Of a stretch of 32,058 nt of DNA, positions 1 through 7,708 are shown piece by piece. The translations under genes and the position numbers were made by a program. Below the pieces are notes generated by a model. That model saw nothing but the letters and a program-made list of their open reading frames with translations. It made no database searches and was not told the DNA's origin. Numbering within the stretch: the stretch's first letter is position 1; each line of letters opens with the position of its first letter. The stretch spans positions 1 to 32,058 of the forward strand of contig JANQSF010000075.1 of assembly GCA_028284155.1 (NCBI GenBank), in the 5' to 3' direction. Source of the stretch: Phycisphaeraceae bacterium (GTDB taxonomy: Bacteria > Planctomycetota > Phycisphaerae > Phycisphaerales > Phycisphaeraceae).

Positions 1-48
1 TCCGAGCCGCGGGGCGAACCCGACACTCGGTTACAACTGCGGCTCGGA
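1..48. repeat. Inverted repeat at the left edge
   Basis: Positions 1-10 and 39-48 are perfect 10-bp inverted arms of TCCGAGCCGC with a 28-nt spacer. It lies upstream of the GroES-like gene and may be the right part of a larger element or the terminator of a gene outside the window. There is no T-run, so a rho-independent terminator is not supported. Confidence 0.5.
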
Positions 49-82
49 CGGAGCCCCGCCCTCCCGATCCATACCCCAAGCC

Positions 83-88
83 TACAAT
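83..88 (+). promoter_or_regulatory. -10 box (TACAAT) for the GroES-like gene
   Basis: TACAAT ends 6 nt before the ATG at 95. Transcription would start at or next to the start codon, giving a leaderless mRNA. No Shine-Dalgarno sequence lies between the box and the ATG, and no clear -35 hexamer is visible. Confidence 0.5.
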
Positions 89-94
89 CGCCGC

Positions 95-415
95 ATGAGC
101 CAATCATCGAGCAAAGCCAAGGCGTTGGAGACGGTCGAGCCGATCGGCAAGCGCATCCTGATCCGCAAGGACGAGGACAAGAAGCAGACCAAGTCGGGCA
201 TCCACCTGCCGGACAAGATCGAAATCCCCACGCTCACCGGGCGGATCGTCAGCGTGTCGGTCGAGGTCGATAACGACGACGATTACCCGTTGAAGCAGTA
301 CGACCGCGTGCTGTTCAATCCCAGCGACGCGATCCCCGTCGACTTCGAGGGCGACAACCGTCTGTTCGTCGTGCCGGTCGAAAACGTCGTGGCCGTGTTC
401 CGTGCCGCCAAGTGA
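95..415 (+). CDS. GroES-like (Cpn10) co-chaperonin
   Basis: A 106-aa protein with the GroES fold signature. 'PIGKRILIRKDE' (about residues 16-27) matches the first Cpn10 strands. The mobile loop is 'KQTKSGIHLPDK' (about 30-41), with IHL in place of the usual hydrophobic IVL tripeptide that docks on GroEL. 'GRIVSVS' and 'DRVLFNPSDA' match the following strands, and 'ENVVAVF' closes the barrel. It is slightly longer than typical GroES (about 97 aa) and divergent in the middle ('DNDDDYPL'). No groEL follows; the stop overlaps the GTG start of aroA by 4 bp, so the two are probably co-transcribed and translationally coupled. It may be a GroES paralogue for a chaperonin encoded elsewhere. The family call is firm; the role as a classical GroES is inferred. 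Confidence 0.85.
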   Translation: MSQSSSKAKALETVEPIGKRILIRKDEDKKQTKSGIHLPDKIEIPTLTGRIVSVSVEVDNDDDYPLKQYDRVLFNPSDAIPVDFEGDNRLFVVPVENVVAVFRAAK

Positions 416-1788
416 CCCAGTCGGCGTTGCCGCCTTTCGGCACGCCGCCCCCCTCCTCGCCGACCATCGCCGTGGCTGATGCCATCTCTATTCAACCGAT
501 GGACGCATTCCGCGCGACCGTGTCGCTGCCGGGGTCGAAGAGCCTGACCAACCGGGCGCTGCTGCTCGCAGCGCTGGCTGAAGGGGATTCGACATTGACC
601 GGCGTGCTATTCAGCGACGACACGCGGGTGATGCTCAACGCGCTGCGCAAGCTCGGGATCAAACTAGAAGTCAATGAAGACCTTTGCATCGTGCGTGTGT
701 CGGGGCGTGGCGGCACGTTCGATGCGCAACCCGAACCGTTGCACCTGGGCAACGCGGGCACGGCCTATCGCTTTTTGACTGCCGCATGCTGTCTGGCCGA
801 CGGGCCAACGACGCTGGACGGCATCCCGCGGATGCGTGAACGGCCGATCGGTCAACTGGTCGATCCGTTGCGTGAGCTTGGCGGGCAGGTCGAGTATCTC
901 GATAAAGAAGGCTACCCGCCGCTCCGCGTGCTCGGCGGCGGGCTGCGCGGCGGCGAGGTCACGTTGCAGCCGACGCTTTCCAGTCAATACATCAGCGCGT
1001 TGTTGCAGGTCGGCGGCTACTGCGCCGAGGGATTGACCCTGCACTTTGAAGGGCCGGTGACAAGTCGGCCTTACGTTGAGATGACGTTGGCATTGATGGA
1101 GCGGTTCGCGGTCGAGGCGCAGGTCGGGCCGAACTTCACACGCATCGACATCGCGCCGCAGAAGTTTGGCGGGATCGGATACGCCGTGGAGCCGGACGCA
1201 TCGAACGCAACGTATTTTCTCGCGGCCGGGGCAGTCGTTCCGGGCAGCGTTTGCACCGTGGAAGGGCTTGGCTTCCACAGTGTGCAAGGCGATGTGTGGT
1301 TTGCAGAGGTCCTGCAACAGATGGGCGCGTCGGCCGTGTACGAGCCGGACAGCATCACGGTCATGGCCCCGCCGAACGGCGAGCGGCTTCGCGGGATCGA
1401 TGTCGACCTGAACGCGATGCCGGACACGGCGCAGACGCTGGCTGTGCTGGCCTTGTTCGCGGACGGCCAAACGACGATGCGCGGCATTGGGAACCTGCGC
1501 GTCAAGGAGACGGATCGCCTGGAGGCGTTGCGTGTCGAGTTGACCAAGCTTGGTGCAACGGTCGCGATCGATGGCGACTCACTCATCATCGACCCGCCAG
1601 TGGACAGCCGCATCACGCCCACCGCGATTGACACGTACGACGACCACCGGATGGCCATGAGCTTCGCGGTGGCGGGGTTGGCTGCACCGGGCGTTACGAT
1701 CAATGATCCCGGTTGTGTCAACAAGACGTTTCCCGACTTTTTCGATCGATTGAATGACTTGCGAAAAGCGGTGGTTGATTCGTCATAA
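412..1788 (+). CDS. aroA: 3-phosphoshikimate 1-carboxyvinyltransferase (EPSP synthase)
   Basis: Cytoplasmic shikimate-pathway enzyme that transfers the enolpyruvyl group of PEP to shikimate 3-phosphate. All hallmark motifs are present: 'LPGSKSLTNRALLLAALA' with the substrate lysine near residue 43, 'NAGTAYRFLTA', 'RMRERPIGQLVDPLRELG', 'SSQYISALL', 'DLNAMPDTAQTLAVLA' with the catalytic aspartate near 338, 'RVKETDRLEALR', 'YDDHRMAMSFAVAG' and 'CVNKTFPDFF'. The GTG start at 412 overlaps the upstream stop as GTGA and gives 458 aa, with a Pro-rich extension of about 25 residues before the usual N-terminus. An in-frame GTG at 472 would give a length closer to the family norm, but neither start has a clear ribosome-binding site. 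The aroDE fusion at the other end of the window supplies two further steps of this pathway. Confidence 0.97.
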   Translation: MTQSALPPFGTPPPSSPTIAVADAISIQPMDAFRATVSLPGSKSLTNRALLLAALAEGDSTLTGVLFSDDTRVMLNALRKLGIKLEVNEDLCIVRVSGRGGTFDAQPEPLHLGNAGTAYRFLTAACCLADGPTTLDGIPRMRERPIGQLVDPLRELGGQVEYLDKEGYPPLRVLGGGLRGGEVTLQPTLSSQYISALLQVGGYCAEGLTLHFEGPVTSRPYVEMTLALMERFAVEAQVGPNFTRIDIAPQKFGGIGYAVEPDASNATYFLAAGAVVPGSVCTVEGLGFHSVQGDVWFAEVLQQMGASAVYEPDSITVMAPPNGERLRGIDVDLNAMPDTAQTLAVLALFADGQTTMRGIGNLRVKETDRLEALRVELTKLGATVAIDGDSLIIDPPVDSRITPTAIDTYDDHRMAMSFAVAGLAAPGVTINDPGCVNKTFPDFFDRLNDLRKAVVDSS

Positions 1789-1847
1789 GCCCGGTCTGTC
1801 CGCAGGTCCGGATCGGTATTGGTGTGATGGTGCGTGCGGCAACGATT

Positions 1848-1867
1848 CGGGGCTTCGGAAAGCCCCG
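1848..1867. terminator. Perfect hairpin after aroA
   Basis: CGGGGCTT and AAGCCCCG form a perfect 8-bp stem with a CGGA loop, 60 nt after the aroA stop. No long U-tract follows ('GCTTTCCC'), so intrinsic termination is possible but weak. The same stem-loop type, with CTTCGGAAAG at its tip, recurs at 23977-23998. Seventeen nt downstream is the word CCATCCGTGTCATCC, which also has a near-copy by the second hairpin. The rest of the 164-nt gap before the ABC gene shows no gene. Confidence 0.5.
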
Positions 1868-1952
1868 GCTTTCCCTAACCGTGCCCATCCGTGTCATCCG
1901 TGGTCACATATCATGGCGCACGATCCACGAATGAGACGATGCAGACAACACC

Positions 1953-3800
1953 ATGCGTGACCCGTTCTGGCACAGCACGCGGATCCTGCTTGAGCGCAAA
2001 CGCGCCTTGATGCTCGCCGCTCTGGGCGCGTTGCTGTCGGCCGCGTGCTTCGGGGCGGGGCTGGGCATGTTGCTGCCGACCTTTGAACTGCTACTGAATC
2101 AACAGGTCGCGCTGGGTGAGTTCATCCGGGAGAACGTCGTTGACAGCGGCTTGCCATCGTTCGTGCGCGACGCGGGCGCCTGGCTTGCCGACCGCGTGCC
2201 GACCGACCCGTTCTACGCGTTCGTGATGGTGATGGTCATCGTCACCGTCCTGTCGGTCATCGGCAGCACGGGGCGGTACCTGCACACGATGGTGACGCTG
2301 ACGATCGTGCACCGGGCGGCGCGCGTCTGGCGGGCGCGGCTGTTCCGCCGACTGCTGCACGCGCCGCTGGTGCAGGTCCTACGCACGGGCACGGCCGACC
2401 ACATCGGACGAGTGGCGATCGACGTGCGTGTGCTCAGCGCCGGCTACCAGGCGATCATGGGCAAGGCGGTGGCGAACATCCTCAACGGTGTGGCGGCGCT
2501 GATCGGGGCGATCATCCTCGACTGGCAGTTGACGGCGCTCGCATTGATCGGCGCGCCCTTGATCGGCGTGCTGCTGCGCAAGTTCGGCAAGCGCATCCGC
2601 CGGGCGTCGAAGCGGGCGTTGCACCACCGCGGGCGGATGATCGGCGCGCTCAACGAGTCGCTCGGCGGGCTGCGGGTCGTCAAGGTCCACGACGCGGAGG
2701 GCTACGAGCGCCGCCGGTTCAATAAGATCAACCGCAAGCAATTCGATGAAGAGATGAAGATGCGGCGCGCCAAGGCATTGGCCGGCCCGTTGGTCGAGAC
2801 GCTGGCGCAGATCGGTGTGATGATTGTCGCGGCCGTCGCGGCGTGGCTGATCTTCCGCGGCGACCGCGACCCCAGTTCGTTCATGACCGTGCTGACGATG
2901 ATTGCCGCGGCCGCGGTGAGTCTCAAGCCGTTGACCGGCCTGCACACGACCGTGCAGGAAGCCCGCGCGGCGGCGACGCGTGTTTACGAAGTGCTCGACC
3001 TCGACGTCGAACCGACCGGTATCGACGCGCCGCACACCGCGCCGTACTTGCCCCGCCACTCGACGTCGGTCGCGTTTGAGGGTCTCGGTTTCACATACAA
3101 AGACGCGAACGAGCCGGCGCTCGTCGAAGTCTCACTCGACGTGCCGTTCGGCCAAACGGTTGCGATCGTCGGCACGAACGGATCGGGCAAGACGACGCTC
3201 ATGAGCACGCTGCCGCGCTTGATTACACCGACACACGGTCGCGTGTTGATTGACGGCATGGACATCGCACAGGTTGACCTGCGCAGCCTGCGTCGTCAGA
3301 TGGCCGTCGTGACGCAGCAGTCGGTGCTTTTCGAAGGGACGATCGCGCAGAACATCGCGTACGGCCGACGTCACACGTCGCGCGATCGTATCGTCGAAGC
3401 GGCGAAATCCGCGCACGCTCACAAGTTTGTTGAAGCGCTGCCGGAGAAGTACGACACGATGCTGGGCGAGGACGGGGCGGGTCTCAGCGGTGGGCAAATG
3501 CAGCGGCTTTGCATCGCGCGAGCAATCCTCCGCGACCCAGCCATTCTCGTGCTCGACGAGGCGACGAGCCAGATCGACGCGGACTCCGAGGCCGAGATCA
3601 ATGCCGCGCTGCGCGAGTTGCGCGCCGGTCGCACGACGTTTGTCATTGCCCACCGGCTCAGCACGGTGGTCGATGCCGACCTGATCGTGGTGATGGACGC
3701 AGGTCGGATCATCGATCAGGGCACGCACGATGACCTGTTGAAGCGGTGTGATGTGTACCGGACGCTTGCGCAAACGCAACTGCGACCGCCGGCGGCGTGA
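1953..3800 (+). CDS. ABC exporter, fused membrane and ATPase domains (MsbA/multidrug type)
   Basis: A 615-aa half-transporter that should work as a homodimer in the inner membrane, exporting a lipid, drug or peptide with ATP. Hydrophobic stretches lie at about residues 14-41, 87-110, 167-208 (two helices), 286-302 and 310-325, fitting a six-helix type I exporter domain. The nucleotide-binding domain has Walker A GTNGSGKT at 407-414, the signature LSGGQ at 511-515, Walker B ILVLDEA at 531-537 with the catalytic Glu at 536, and the switch His at 567 in 'IAHRLS'. Length is normal for MsbA-like proteins. The ATG at 1953 has no strong Shine-Dalgarno. It stands alone, so the substrate cannot be told from context; MsbA-like lipid flipping is a family-level guess. 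Confidence 0.93.
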   Translation: MRDPFWHSTRILLERKRALMLAALGALLSAACFGAGLGMLLPTFELLLNQQVALGEFIRENVVDSGLPSFVRDAGAWLADRVPTDPFYAFVMVMVIVTVLSVIGSTGRYLHTMVTLTIVHRAARVWRARLFRRLLHAPLVQVLRTGTADHIGRVAIDVRVLSAGYQAIMGKAVANILNGVAALIGAIILDWQLTALALIGAPLIGVLLRKFGKRIRRASKRALHHRGRMIGALNESLGGLRVVKVHDAEGYERRRFNKINRKQFDEEMKMRRAKALAGPLVETLAQIGVMIVAAVAAWLIFRGDRDPSSFMTVLTMIAAAAVSLKPLTGLHTTVQEARAAATRVYEVLDLDVEPTGIDAPHTAPYLPRHSTSVAFEGLGFTYKDANEPALVEVSLDVPFGQTVAIVGTNGSGKTTLMSTLPRLITPTHGRVLIDGMDIAQVDLRSLRRQMAVVTQQSVLFEGTIAQNIAYGRRHTSRDRIVEAAKSAHAHKFVEALPEKYDTMLGEDGAGLSGGQMQRLCIARAILRDPAILVLDEATSQIDADSEAEINAALRELRAGRTTFVIAHRLSTVVDADLIVVMDAGRIIDQGTHDDLLKRCDVYRTLAQTQLRPPAA

Positions 3801-3809
3801 GGGGGTGGG

Positions 3810-3877
3810 GGGACAGGGGACAGGGGACGGGAGACGGGAGACGGGAGACGGGAGACGGGAGACGGGAGACGGGAGAC
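3810..3877. repeat. 7-bp tandem repeat (minisatellite) after the ABC gene
   Basis: Seven perfect head-to-tail copies of GGGAGAC occupy 3829-3877, preceded at 3810-3828 by variant GGGGACA units. The array begins 10 bp after the ABC stop codon. Short ORFs through it encode only repeated 'GDGRRET' peptides and are not genes. Perfect identity among the last seven units suggests recent slippage, so copy number may vary between strains. Confidence 0.9.
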
Positions 3878-3888
3878 AACGGTATCGA

Positions 3889-3956
3889 TTCGCGGACGCC
3901 CGCAGGGCGTGGCGCTACGGCGCACCGTCAAAGCACGCCCTGCGGGCGTCCGCGAA
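3889..3956. repeat. Two-headed palindromic element between convergent genes
   Basis: Positions 3889-3911 and 3934-3956 are perfect 23-bp inverted arms separated by 22 nt. Each arm contains its own small palindrome (ACGCCC/GGGCGT), so the unit can form one long hairpin or two short ones. It sits between the ends of the ABC gene (+) and the metallo-beta-lactamase gene (-), where it could act as a bidirectional terminator or be a REP/BIME-like element. Confidence 0.85.
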
Positions 3957-4017
3957 ACGACACGGCGCGACATCTAAGGCATCAAACTGAGAACCGTCGT
4001 CAGTTCCACGCCCTCTG

Positions 4018-4048
4018 CCTCCTGTCCCCTGTCTCCTGAATCCTGTCC
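4018..4048. repeat. Inverted counterpart of the GGGGACA repeat
   Basis: CTCCTGTCCCCTGTCTCCTG and a further TCCTGTCC are reverse-complement relatives of the GGGGACAG units at 3810-3828. The 23-bp inverted repeat is therefore nested inside an outer, looser inverted repeat spanning about 3805-4048. It ends 3 bp before the stop of the gene on the minus strand. Confidence 0.6.
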
Positions 4049-4051
4049 ACC

Positions 4052-5020
4052 TCAACTCAGCAGCTTCATCTGCTCCCGGGCCGTCGCGCCTACCGGTCGC
4101 AGCTTGAACCACTTCGTACGTCGGCGTTGCTGCGTCAATGTCACGCGCTCGCTTAAGACAGGGTCGTTCTCGAACGCGCGTAAGACGTGCTTCGATGAGT
4201 TGCAATCGGCGGAACGGTGCAGCAGTACGACGTGCTGTGGCAGGCCGGTCGGGCTGATACGGGCGACGCGCCGAACGGCATCGTACGCTTCGTCATTGGA
4301 GAGATGACCCTTGCCGCCCATGATGCGTTTTTTGAGAAAGCTCGGTCGCGAGCTGGCCAATTGCAGGTCGGGGTCGTAATTGCTTTCGATCGCCATCAGG
4401 TCGACGCCCGAGAAACGGTCGATCAGCCGCGTGGGCACGTGGCCGAGGTCGGTCGCGTGGCCGATGCGCACAGGTCCTGAATCGATCACAAAACCAACCG
4501 TGCCCTTGTGGTCGTGCGGCAAATGCACGCAGGTCGTTGCCAGGCCGGCGATCGGCTCGAACGGATCGTCGTCGAAAACGTGCACCAGCCCGGCGTCGTC
4601 GAGCAGGTCGAAGTTCTCGACACGGCGCAGGTCGGGCAGGTGCCAACGGTGGACGCAAACCCGGATGCCGAAACCGACGAGCGTCTTGATCCACGTCGGG
4701 CGAAAGTGATCGCGGTCGAGGTGCGTGACGCAGACCGCCTTGACGTTTTCCAGCAGGACGCCCGCATTGGACAACCAAGCGGCCGTGCGGCGCGGGCCGA
4801 ACCCGGCGTCGATCAGGATCGCCTCTCGGCCGATGCGGACGATTGCACAGTTGCCGCCCGAACCGGAGCCGAGCACGCAGTAGTCGAGCGAGTGATCTGA
4901 CATCGCGGGCGGGCGTTCACCAGCGACGGGCATTGATGCGGCGTCGGCTGGGGCGTCCGGCGACGCCACATCGACAGACGCGGCGACCTTCGGCGAAAAG
5001 AGGGGCAATTGCAGACTCAT
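4052..5020 (-). CDS. Metallo-beta-lactamase fold hydrolase, YycJ/PhnP-like
   Basis: A 322-aa protein. 'LGSGSGGNC' (50-58) followed by 'ILIDAGFG' (69-75) is the classic start of the YycJ-like MBL group. Metal-site motifs follow: 'THLDRDH' (99-105), 'HDH' (169-171), 'ATDLG' with Asp191, 'ESNYD' (212-216), 'GHLSN' (239-242 region) and 'LLHRS' with His268. The first motif reads H-x-D-x-D-H, so the second histidine of the usual H-x-H-x-D-H is Asp102. An upstream ATG at 5185 would add 55 residues encoded by a palindromic repeat; the ATG at 5020 is preferred because GGAAG lies 8 nt ahead and family homology starts later still. Residues 10-40 are Ala/Pro-rich. Probably a nuclease or phosphodiesterase; the substrate is not evident. 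Confidence 0.88.
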   Translation of the reverse strand: MSLQLPLFSPKVAASVDVASPDAPADAASMPVAGERPPAMSDHSLDYCVLGSGSGGNCAIVRIGREAILIDAGFGPRRTAAWLSNAGVLLENVKAVCVTHLDRDHFRPTWIKTLVGFGIRVCVHRWHLPDLRRVENFDLLDDAGLVHVFDDDPFEPIAGLATTCVHLPHDHKGTVGFVIDSGPVRIGHATDLGHVPTRLIDRFSGVDLMAIESNYDPDLQLASSRPSFLKKRIMGGKGHLSNDEAYDAVRRVARISPTGLPQHVVLLHRSADCNSSKHVLRAFENDPVLSERVTLTQQRRRTKWFKLRPVGATAREQMKLLS

Positions 5021-5130
5021 GAGACTTCCGTGTCGGTCGAGCGGTGAAGTATTGCAGCCGACGGGGGCGAGGTCAACGTGATTGGCTCGGTAAAGCGACG
5101 GGAGGTGTGCGCATACTTTGTGGCGGCAAG

Positions 5131-5199
5131 GTAGGCCGGGCACATTGCCCGGCAGGGGTAACGTGCTGTGCACCGTGCCGGGCAATGTGCCCGGCCTAC
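5131..5199. repeat. Two-headed palindromic element between divergent genes
   Basis: Perfect 24-bp inverted arms lie at 5131-5154 and 5176-5199 with a 21-nt spacer. Each arm is itself a palindrome (CCGGGCA-CAT-TGCCCGG in the right-hand sense). Its geometry nearly equals the element at 3889-3956 although the sequence is unrelated. It lies in the intergenic region between the MBL gene (-) and the Gfo/Idh gene (+), upstream of both. Confidence 0.9.
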
Positions 5200-5289
5200 C
5201 GGCGGGCGAAGCGGCTTGCCCATCGACCGATCACCCGCTAGTTTAGCCCGTCGATTCCCGACTCATCCCCCTGGAAGGACATCCCGACG

Positions 5290-6411
5290 ATGGCGGACAA
5301 GCAATTCAACGTGGCGATGGTTGGCCTTGGCTTCGGCGCCGAGTTTATTCCGATTTATCAGGCCCACCCCAACGGCAACGTCGCGGCGATCTGCCGGCGG
5401 AACGAGGCCGAGCTGAACAAGACCGGCGACACATTCGGCATCGACAAGCGTTACACCAAGTACGAAGACGTGTTAGCCGACCCGGGCGTCGACTATGTGC
5501 ATATCAACTCGCCGATCGAAGACCACGCGTGGATGTCGCTTGAGGCGCTCAAGGCAGGCAAGCACGTCATGGCGACCGTGCCGATGGCGCGGACGATCGC
5601 CGAGTGCGAGCAGATCTGCCAGGCTGTGGCCGACACCGGCTTGAAATACATGATGGCGGAAACCGTCGTTTACAGCCGCGAGTTTCTGTACGTCAAAGAA
5701 CTTTTCGACAAGGGCGAGCTCGGCAAGATTCAATACCTTGCCGCGTCGCACCCGCAGGACATGGACGGGTGGCCTGAATACTGGCAGCGCATGGTGCCCA
5801 TGCACTACGCGACGCACGTCGTGTCGCCCTGCCTCGGACTCGTTAACGGCTACGCGGAGTACGTCAGTTGTTTTGGCTCGGGCACGGTGCGTGACGACAT
5901 CGCGGCCAAGTGCGGGTACAGCCAATCGGTGCAGACCTGCCACATCAAGATCAAGGACAGCGACCTGTCCGCGCACATCTGGCGGTTCCTGTACGACACG
6001 GCCCGCCAGTACCGCGAGAGTATCGATGTTTACGGCTCAAAGAAGAGCTTCGAGTGGTCGCTGGTCGAAGGTCAGCCGCATGTGCTGCACACCGCCAAGA
6101 AGCCCGAGCCGGAGATCGCCGAGCACGTCGAAGTGCCTGACTACGCGCACCTGCTGCCCGAACCGATTCAGAAGTTCACCCTGCCGCAGGAAATCCACGA
6201 CGCCGACCACCTGTCGTTCCTGCAAGGCGGCGGCCACGGCGGGTCGCACCCGCACCTGGTCAACGAGTTCCTCAGCGCGCTGGTCGAAGACCGCGACCCC
6301 TGGCCGAACGCCGTGCAATCAGCGAACTGGACGTGCGTGGGCATCTGCGCGCATGAGTCGGCGGAGAAGGGTGGGCAGATCGTGCAGTTGCCGGCGTTTA
6401 CACAAGGGTAG
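5290..6411 (+). CDS. Gfo/Idh/MocA-family NAD(P)-binding oxidoreductase, variant active site
   Basis: A 373-aa protein with an N-terminal Rossmann fold: 'VAMVGLGFGAEFI' carries GLGFGA at 12-17. 'VLADPGVDYVHINSPIEDHAWMS' and 'EALKAGKHVM' follow in family order. The second domain ends in 'GGGHGGSHPHLVNEFLSALV' and 'DPWPNAVQSANWTCVGICAH', common in planctomycete members of the family. The usual 'EKP' motif after 'GKHV', which holds a catalytic or structural lysine, is replaced by 'TVP' (95-97). Sugar or inositol dehydrogenation cannot be assumed. GGAAGG sits about 11 nt before the ATG at 5290. No signal peptide is present, so it should be cytoplasmic. It is convergent with the GrpB-family gene, with 3 bp between stops. 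Confidence 0.9.
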   Translation: MADKQFNVAMVGLGFGAEFIPIYQAHPNGNVAAICRRNEAELNKTGDTFGIDKRYTKYEDVLADPGVDYVHINSPIEDHAWMSLEALKAGKHVMATVPMARTIAECEQICQAVADTGLKYMMAETVVYSREFLYVKELFDKGELGKIQYLAASHPQDMDGWPEYWQRMVPMHYATHVVSPCLGLVNGYAEYVSCFGSGTVRDDIAAKCGYSQSVQTCHIKIKDSDLSAHIWRFLYDTARQYRESIDVYGSKKSFEWSLVEGQPHVLHTAKKPEPEIAEHVEVPDYAHLLPEPIQKFTLPQEIHDADHLSFLQGGGHGGSHPHLVNEFLSALVEDRDPWPNAVQSANWTCVGICAHESAEKGGQIVQLPAFTQG

Positions 6412-6414
6412 TGA

Positions 6415-6966
6415 TCAATCCTCGCCAGCAAGACGTTCGATGCCGCGGATGAATTCGGTCTTCGCGTCGGTGTAGCCGTCTCTGTCAGTCGCGTGCTCGT
6501 TTTGCAACGCTTGCTTGAGTGCCACATAGTCAGCCAATGCCTGCGGGTTCGATCGCAGGTAGTCGCGGAACGCGAGGTGTCGCCGCCAGTCGTCGCTTTC
6601 GATGACGAAAACGTGAAAGTGCACGAGTCGGATCTCCCCGTCGCGCAGGCTGAACAAGTGTCTGCCTGGGATGCCCAACTCCCCAAGTGCGGTGTAGCCG
6701 AGTGACGCGAGCGGCTCGTTGAGTTTAAAGCCGTCATCGAACGTCTCGATCCCACCCATGAGGTCGATGATCGGTTTGGCGCAAAGGCCCGGCACAGACG
6801 TGCTACCGACATGGTCGACGCGCACTAACTCGGGGCCACAAGCCGCGCGTATCGCGGCCGATTCCTGGTCGTAGTAGCTTGGCCAACGCGAGTCGTACGG
6901 CGAGAGTTGCACGATACCGCCGTGCAGACCGATCCCTTCGTAATTAGGCCGAACGCCCCCACTCAC
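6415..6966 (-). CDS. GrpB family (UPF0157) protein
   Basis: A 183-aa protein matching the GrpB family, which has a nucleotidyltransferase-like fold. Diagnostic blocks are 'IVQLSPYDSRWPSYYDQES' (18-36), 'RVDHVGSTSVPGLCAKPIIDLM' (about 48-70; GSTSVPGL and KPIID are the signature), 'HLFSLRDGEIRLVHFHVF', and 'FRDYLRSNPQALADYVALKQ'. Enzymatic function of the family is not settled. The start overlaps the stop of the upstream membrane-protein gene by 4 bp, so the two form a translationally coupled pair. Confidence 0.9.
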   Translation of the reverse strand: MSGGVRPNYEGIGLHGGIVQLSPYDSRWPSYYDQESAAIRAACGPELVRVDHVGSTSVPGLCAKPIIDLMGGIETFDDGFKLNEPLASLGYTALGELGIPGRHLFSLRDGEIRLVHFHVFVIESDDWRRHLAFRDYLRSNPQALADYVALKQALQNEHATDRDGYTDAKTEFIRGIERLAGED

Positions 6967-7664
6967 ACGCCGTCCCCTTCACCGGTCATACGAATCCCCG
7001 CGGGTGTCAGCACATCCACAACACCGAACGTGTCCTCCATAAACGCCGGCCAATCATCGGGCTTGGCGCGGTGCGACGAGCGGTAGACGACCAGCCACTT
7101 GTCCCAGCAGTGGACGTTCCACTTCCTGGCGATGTGCTGCTCGAAAAACTCGAGCACGGTCGGCGTGAAGGCTGCGCGGATGGTCGCCTCGTCGTCGCTG
7201 GTCAGGCGGTACTTCTTCGAGAAGGTCGGGTGCGTGTCGAAGTCGATGTCCTGCATCCCGAACATCTCGCCGATCTTGTGAAAGAACCCCTCCGGCCCGA
7301 GTCGGAACTGCGGCAGTTTGATCTGCGTCATCTCAAAGACGGCGACGGTCTGGTTGTAGGTTGTCGAGTTCTTGCCGCTGCCGACGGTGTACTTGTAATC
7401 GAACAGGTGGAGTTGCACGTCGGCGACCGCGCCCTGCATGACATTGTAAATCCGCTTGCTTCGGCCTGACTTGAACAGCGGGCAGTCACCGAACCCCATC
7501 GCGCCGGGCGGCGGCCCCTTCGGCTCGAACGAGAAGCCCATCTGCTGCGCGACCTGTTGAAGCGTCTCGCGTCGCTTCTTCTCGTGCACGTACGCCCACG
7601 CAATACCGCCTGCAATCAGCGCGACAATGCCGACGATCACGAGTGGGACGATGATTCCATCCAT
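6963..7664 (-). CDS. Membrane-anchored protein of unknown function
   Basis: A 233-aa protein whose first 25 residues ('MDGIIVPLVIVGIVALIAGG') form one transmembrane anchor, followed by 'HEKKRRETLQQVAQQMGFSF'. The remaining roughly 180 residues are soluble, rich in aromatic residues and beta-like segments ('VQLHLFDYKYTV', 'TVAVFEMTQIKLPQF'), with a later helical part ('VLEFFEQHIARKWNVHCWDKWLVVYRSS'). I do not recognise a named domain. Positive charges after the helix predict a cytoplasmic C-terminus. It precedes and overlaps the GrpB-family gene. Coding evidence is a full-length high-GC frame with the coupled downstream start. Confidence 0.75.
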   Translation of the reverse strand: MDGIIVPLVIVGIVALIAGGIAWAYVHEKKRRETLQQVAQQMGFSFEPKGPPPGAMGFGDCPLFKSGRSKRIYNVMQGAVADVQLHLFDYKYTVGSGKNSTTYNQTVAVFEMTQIKLPQFRLGPEGFFHKIGEMFGMQDIDFDTHPTFSKKYRLTSDDEATIRAAFTPTVLEFFEQHIARKWNVHCWDKWLVVYRSSHRAKPDDWPAFMEDTFGVVDVLTPAGIRMTGEGDGV

Positions 7665-7708
7665 GGCTCATGGCTCCGAATTGACCGCGTGCCCGCTCGA
7701 TTGCTTCG

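Noticed and set aside
1754..1960. 68-aa frame between aroA and the ABC gene
   Set aside because: It starts inside aroA in another frame and runs through the hairpin and repeat word.
3829..3877. Possible CRISPR array
   Set aside because: The repeat is a 7-bp head-to-tail unit with no spacers and no cas genes nearby.
3748..4039. Short frames encoding repeated GDGRRET peptides
   Set aside because: They are translations of the 7-bp minisatellite.
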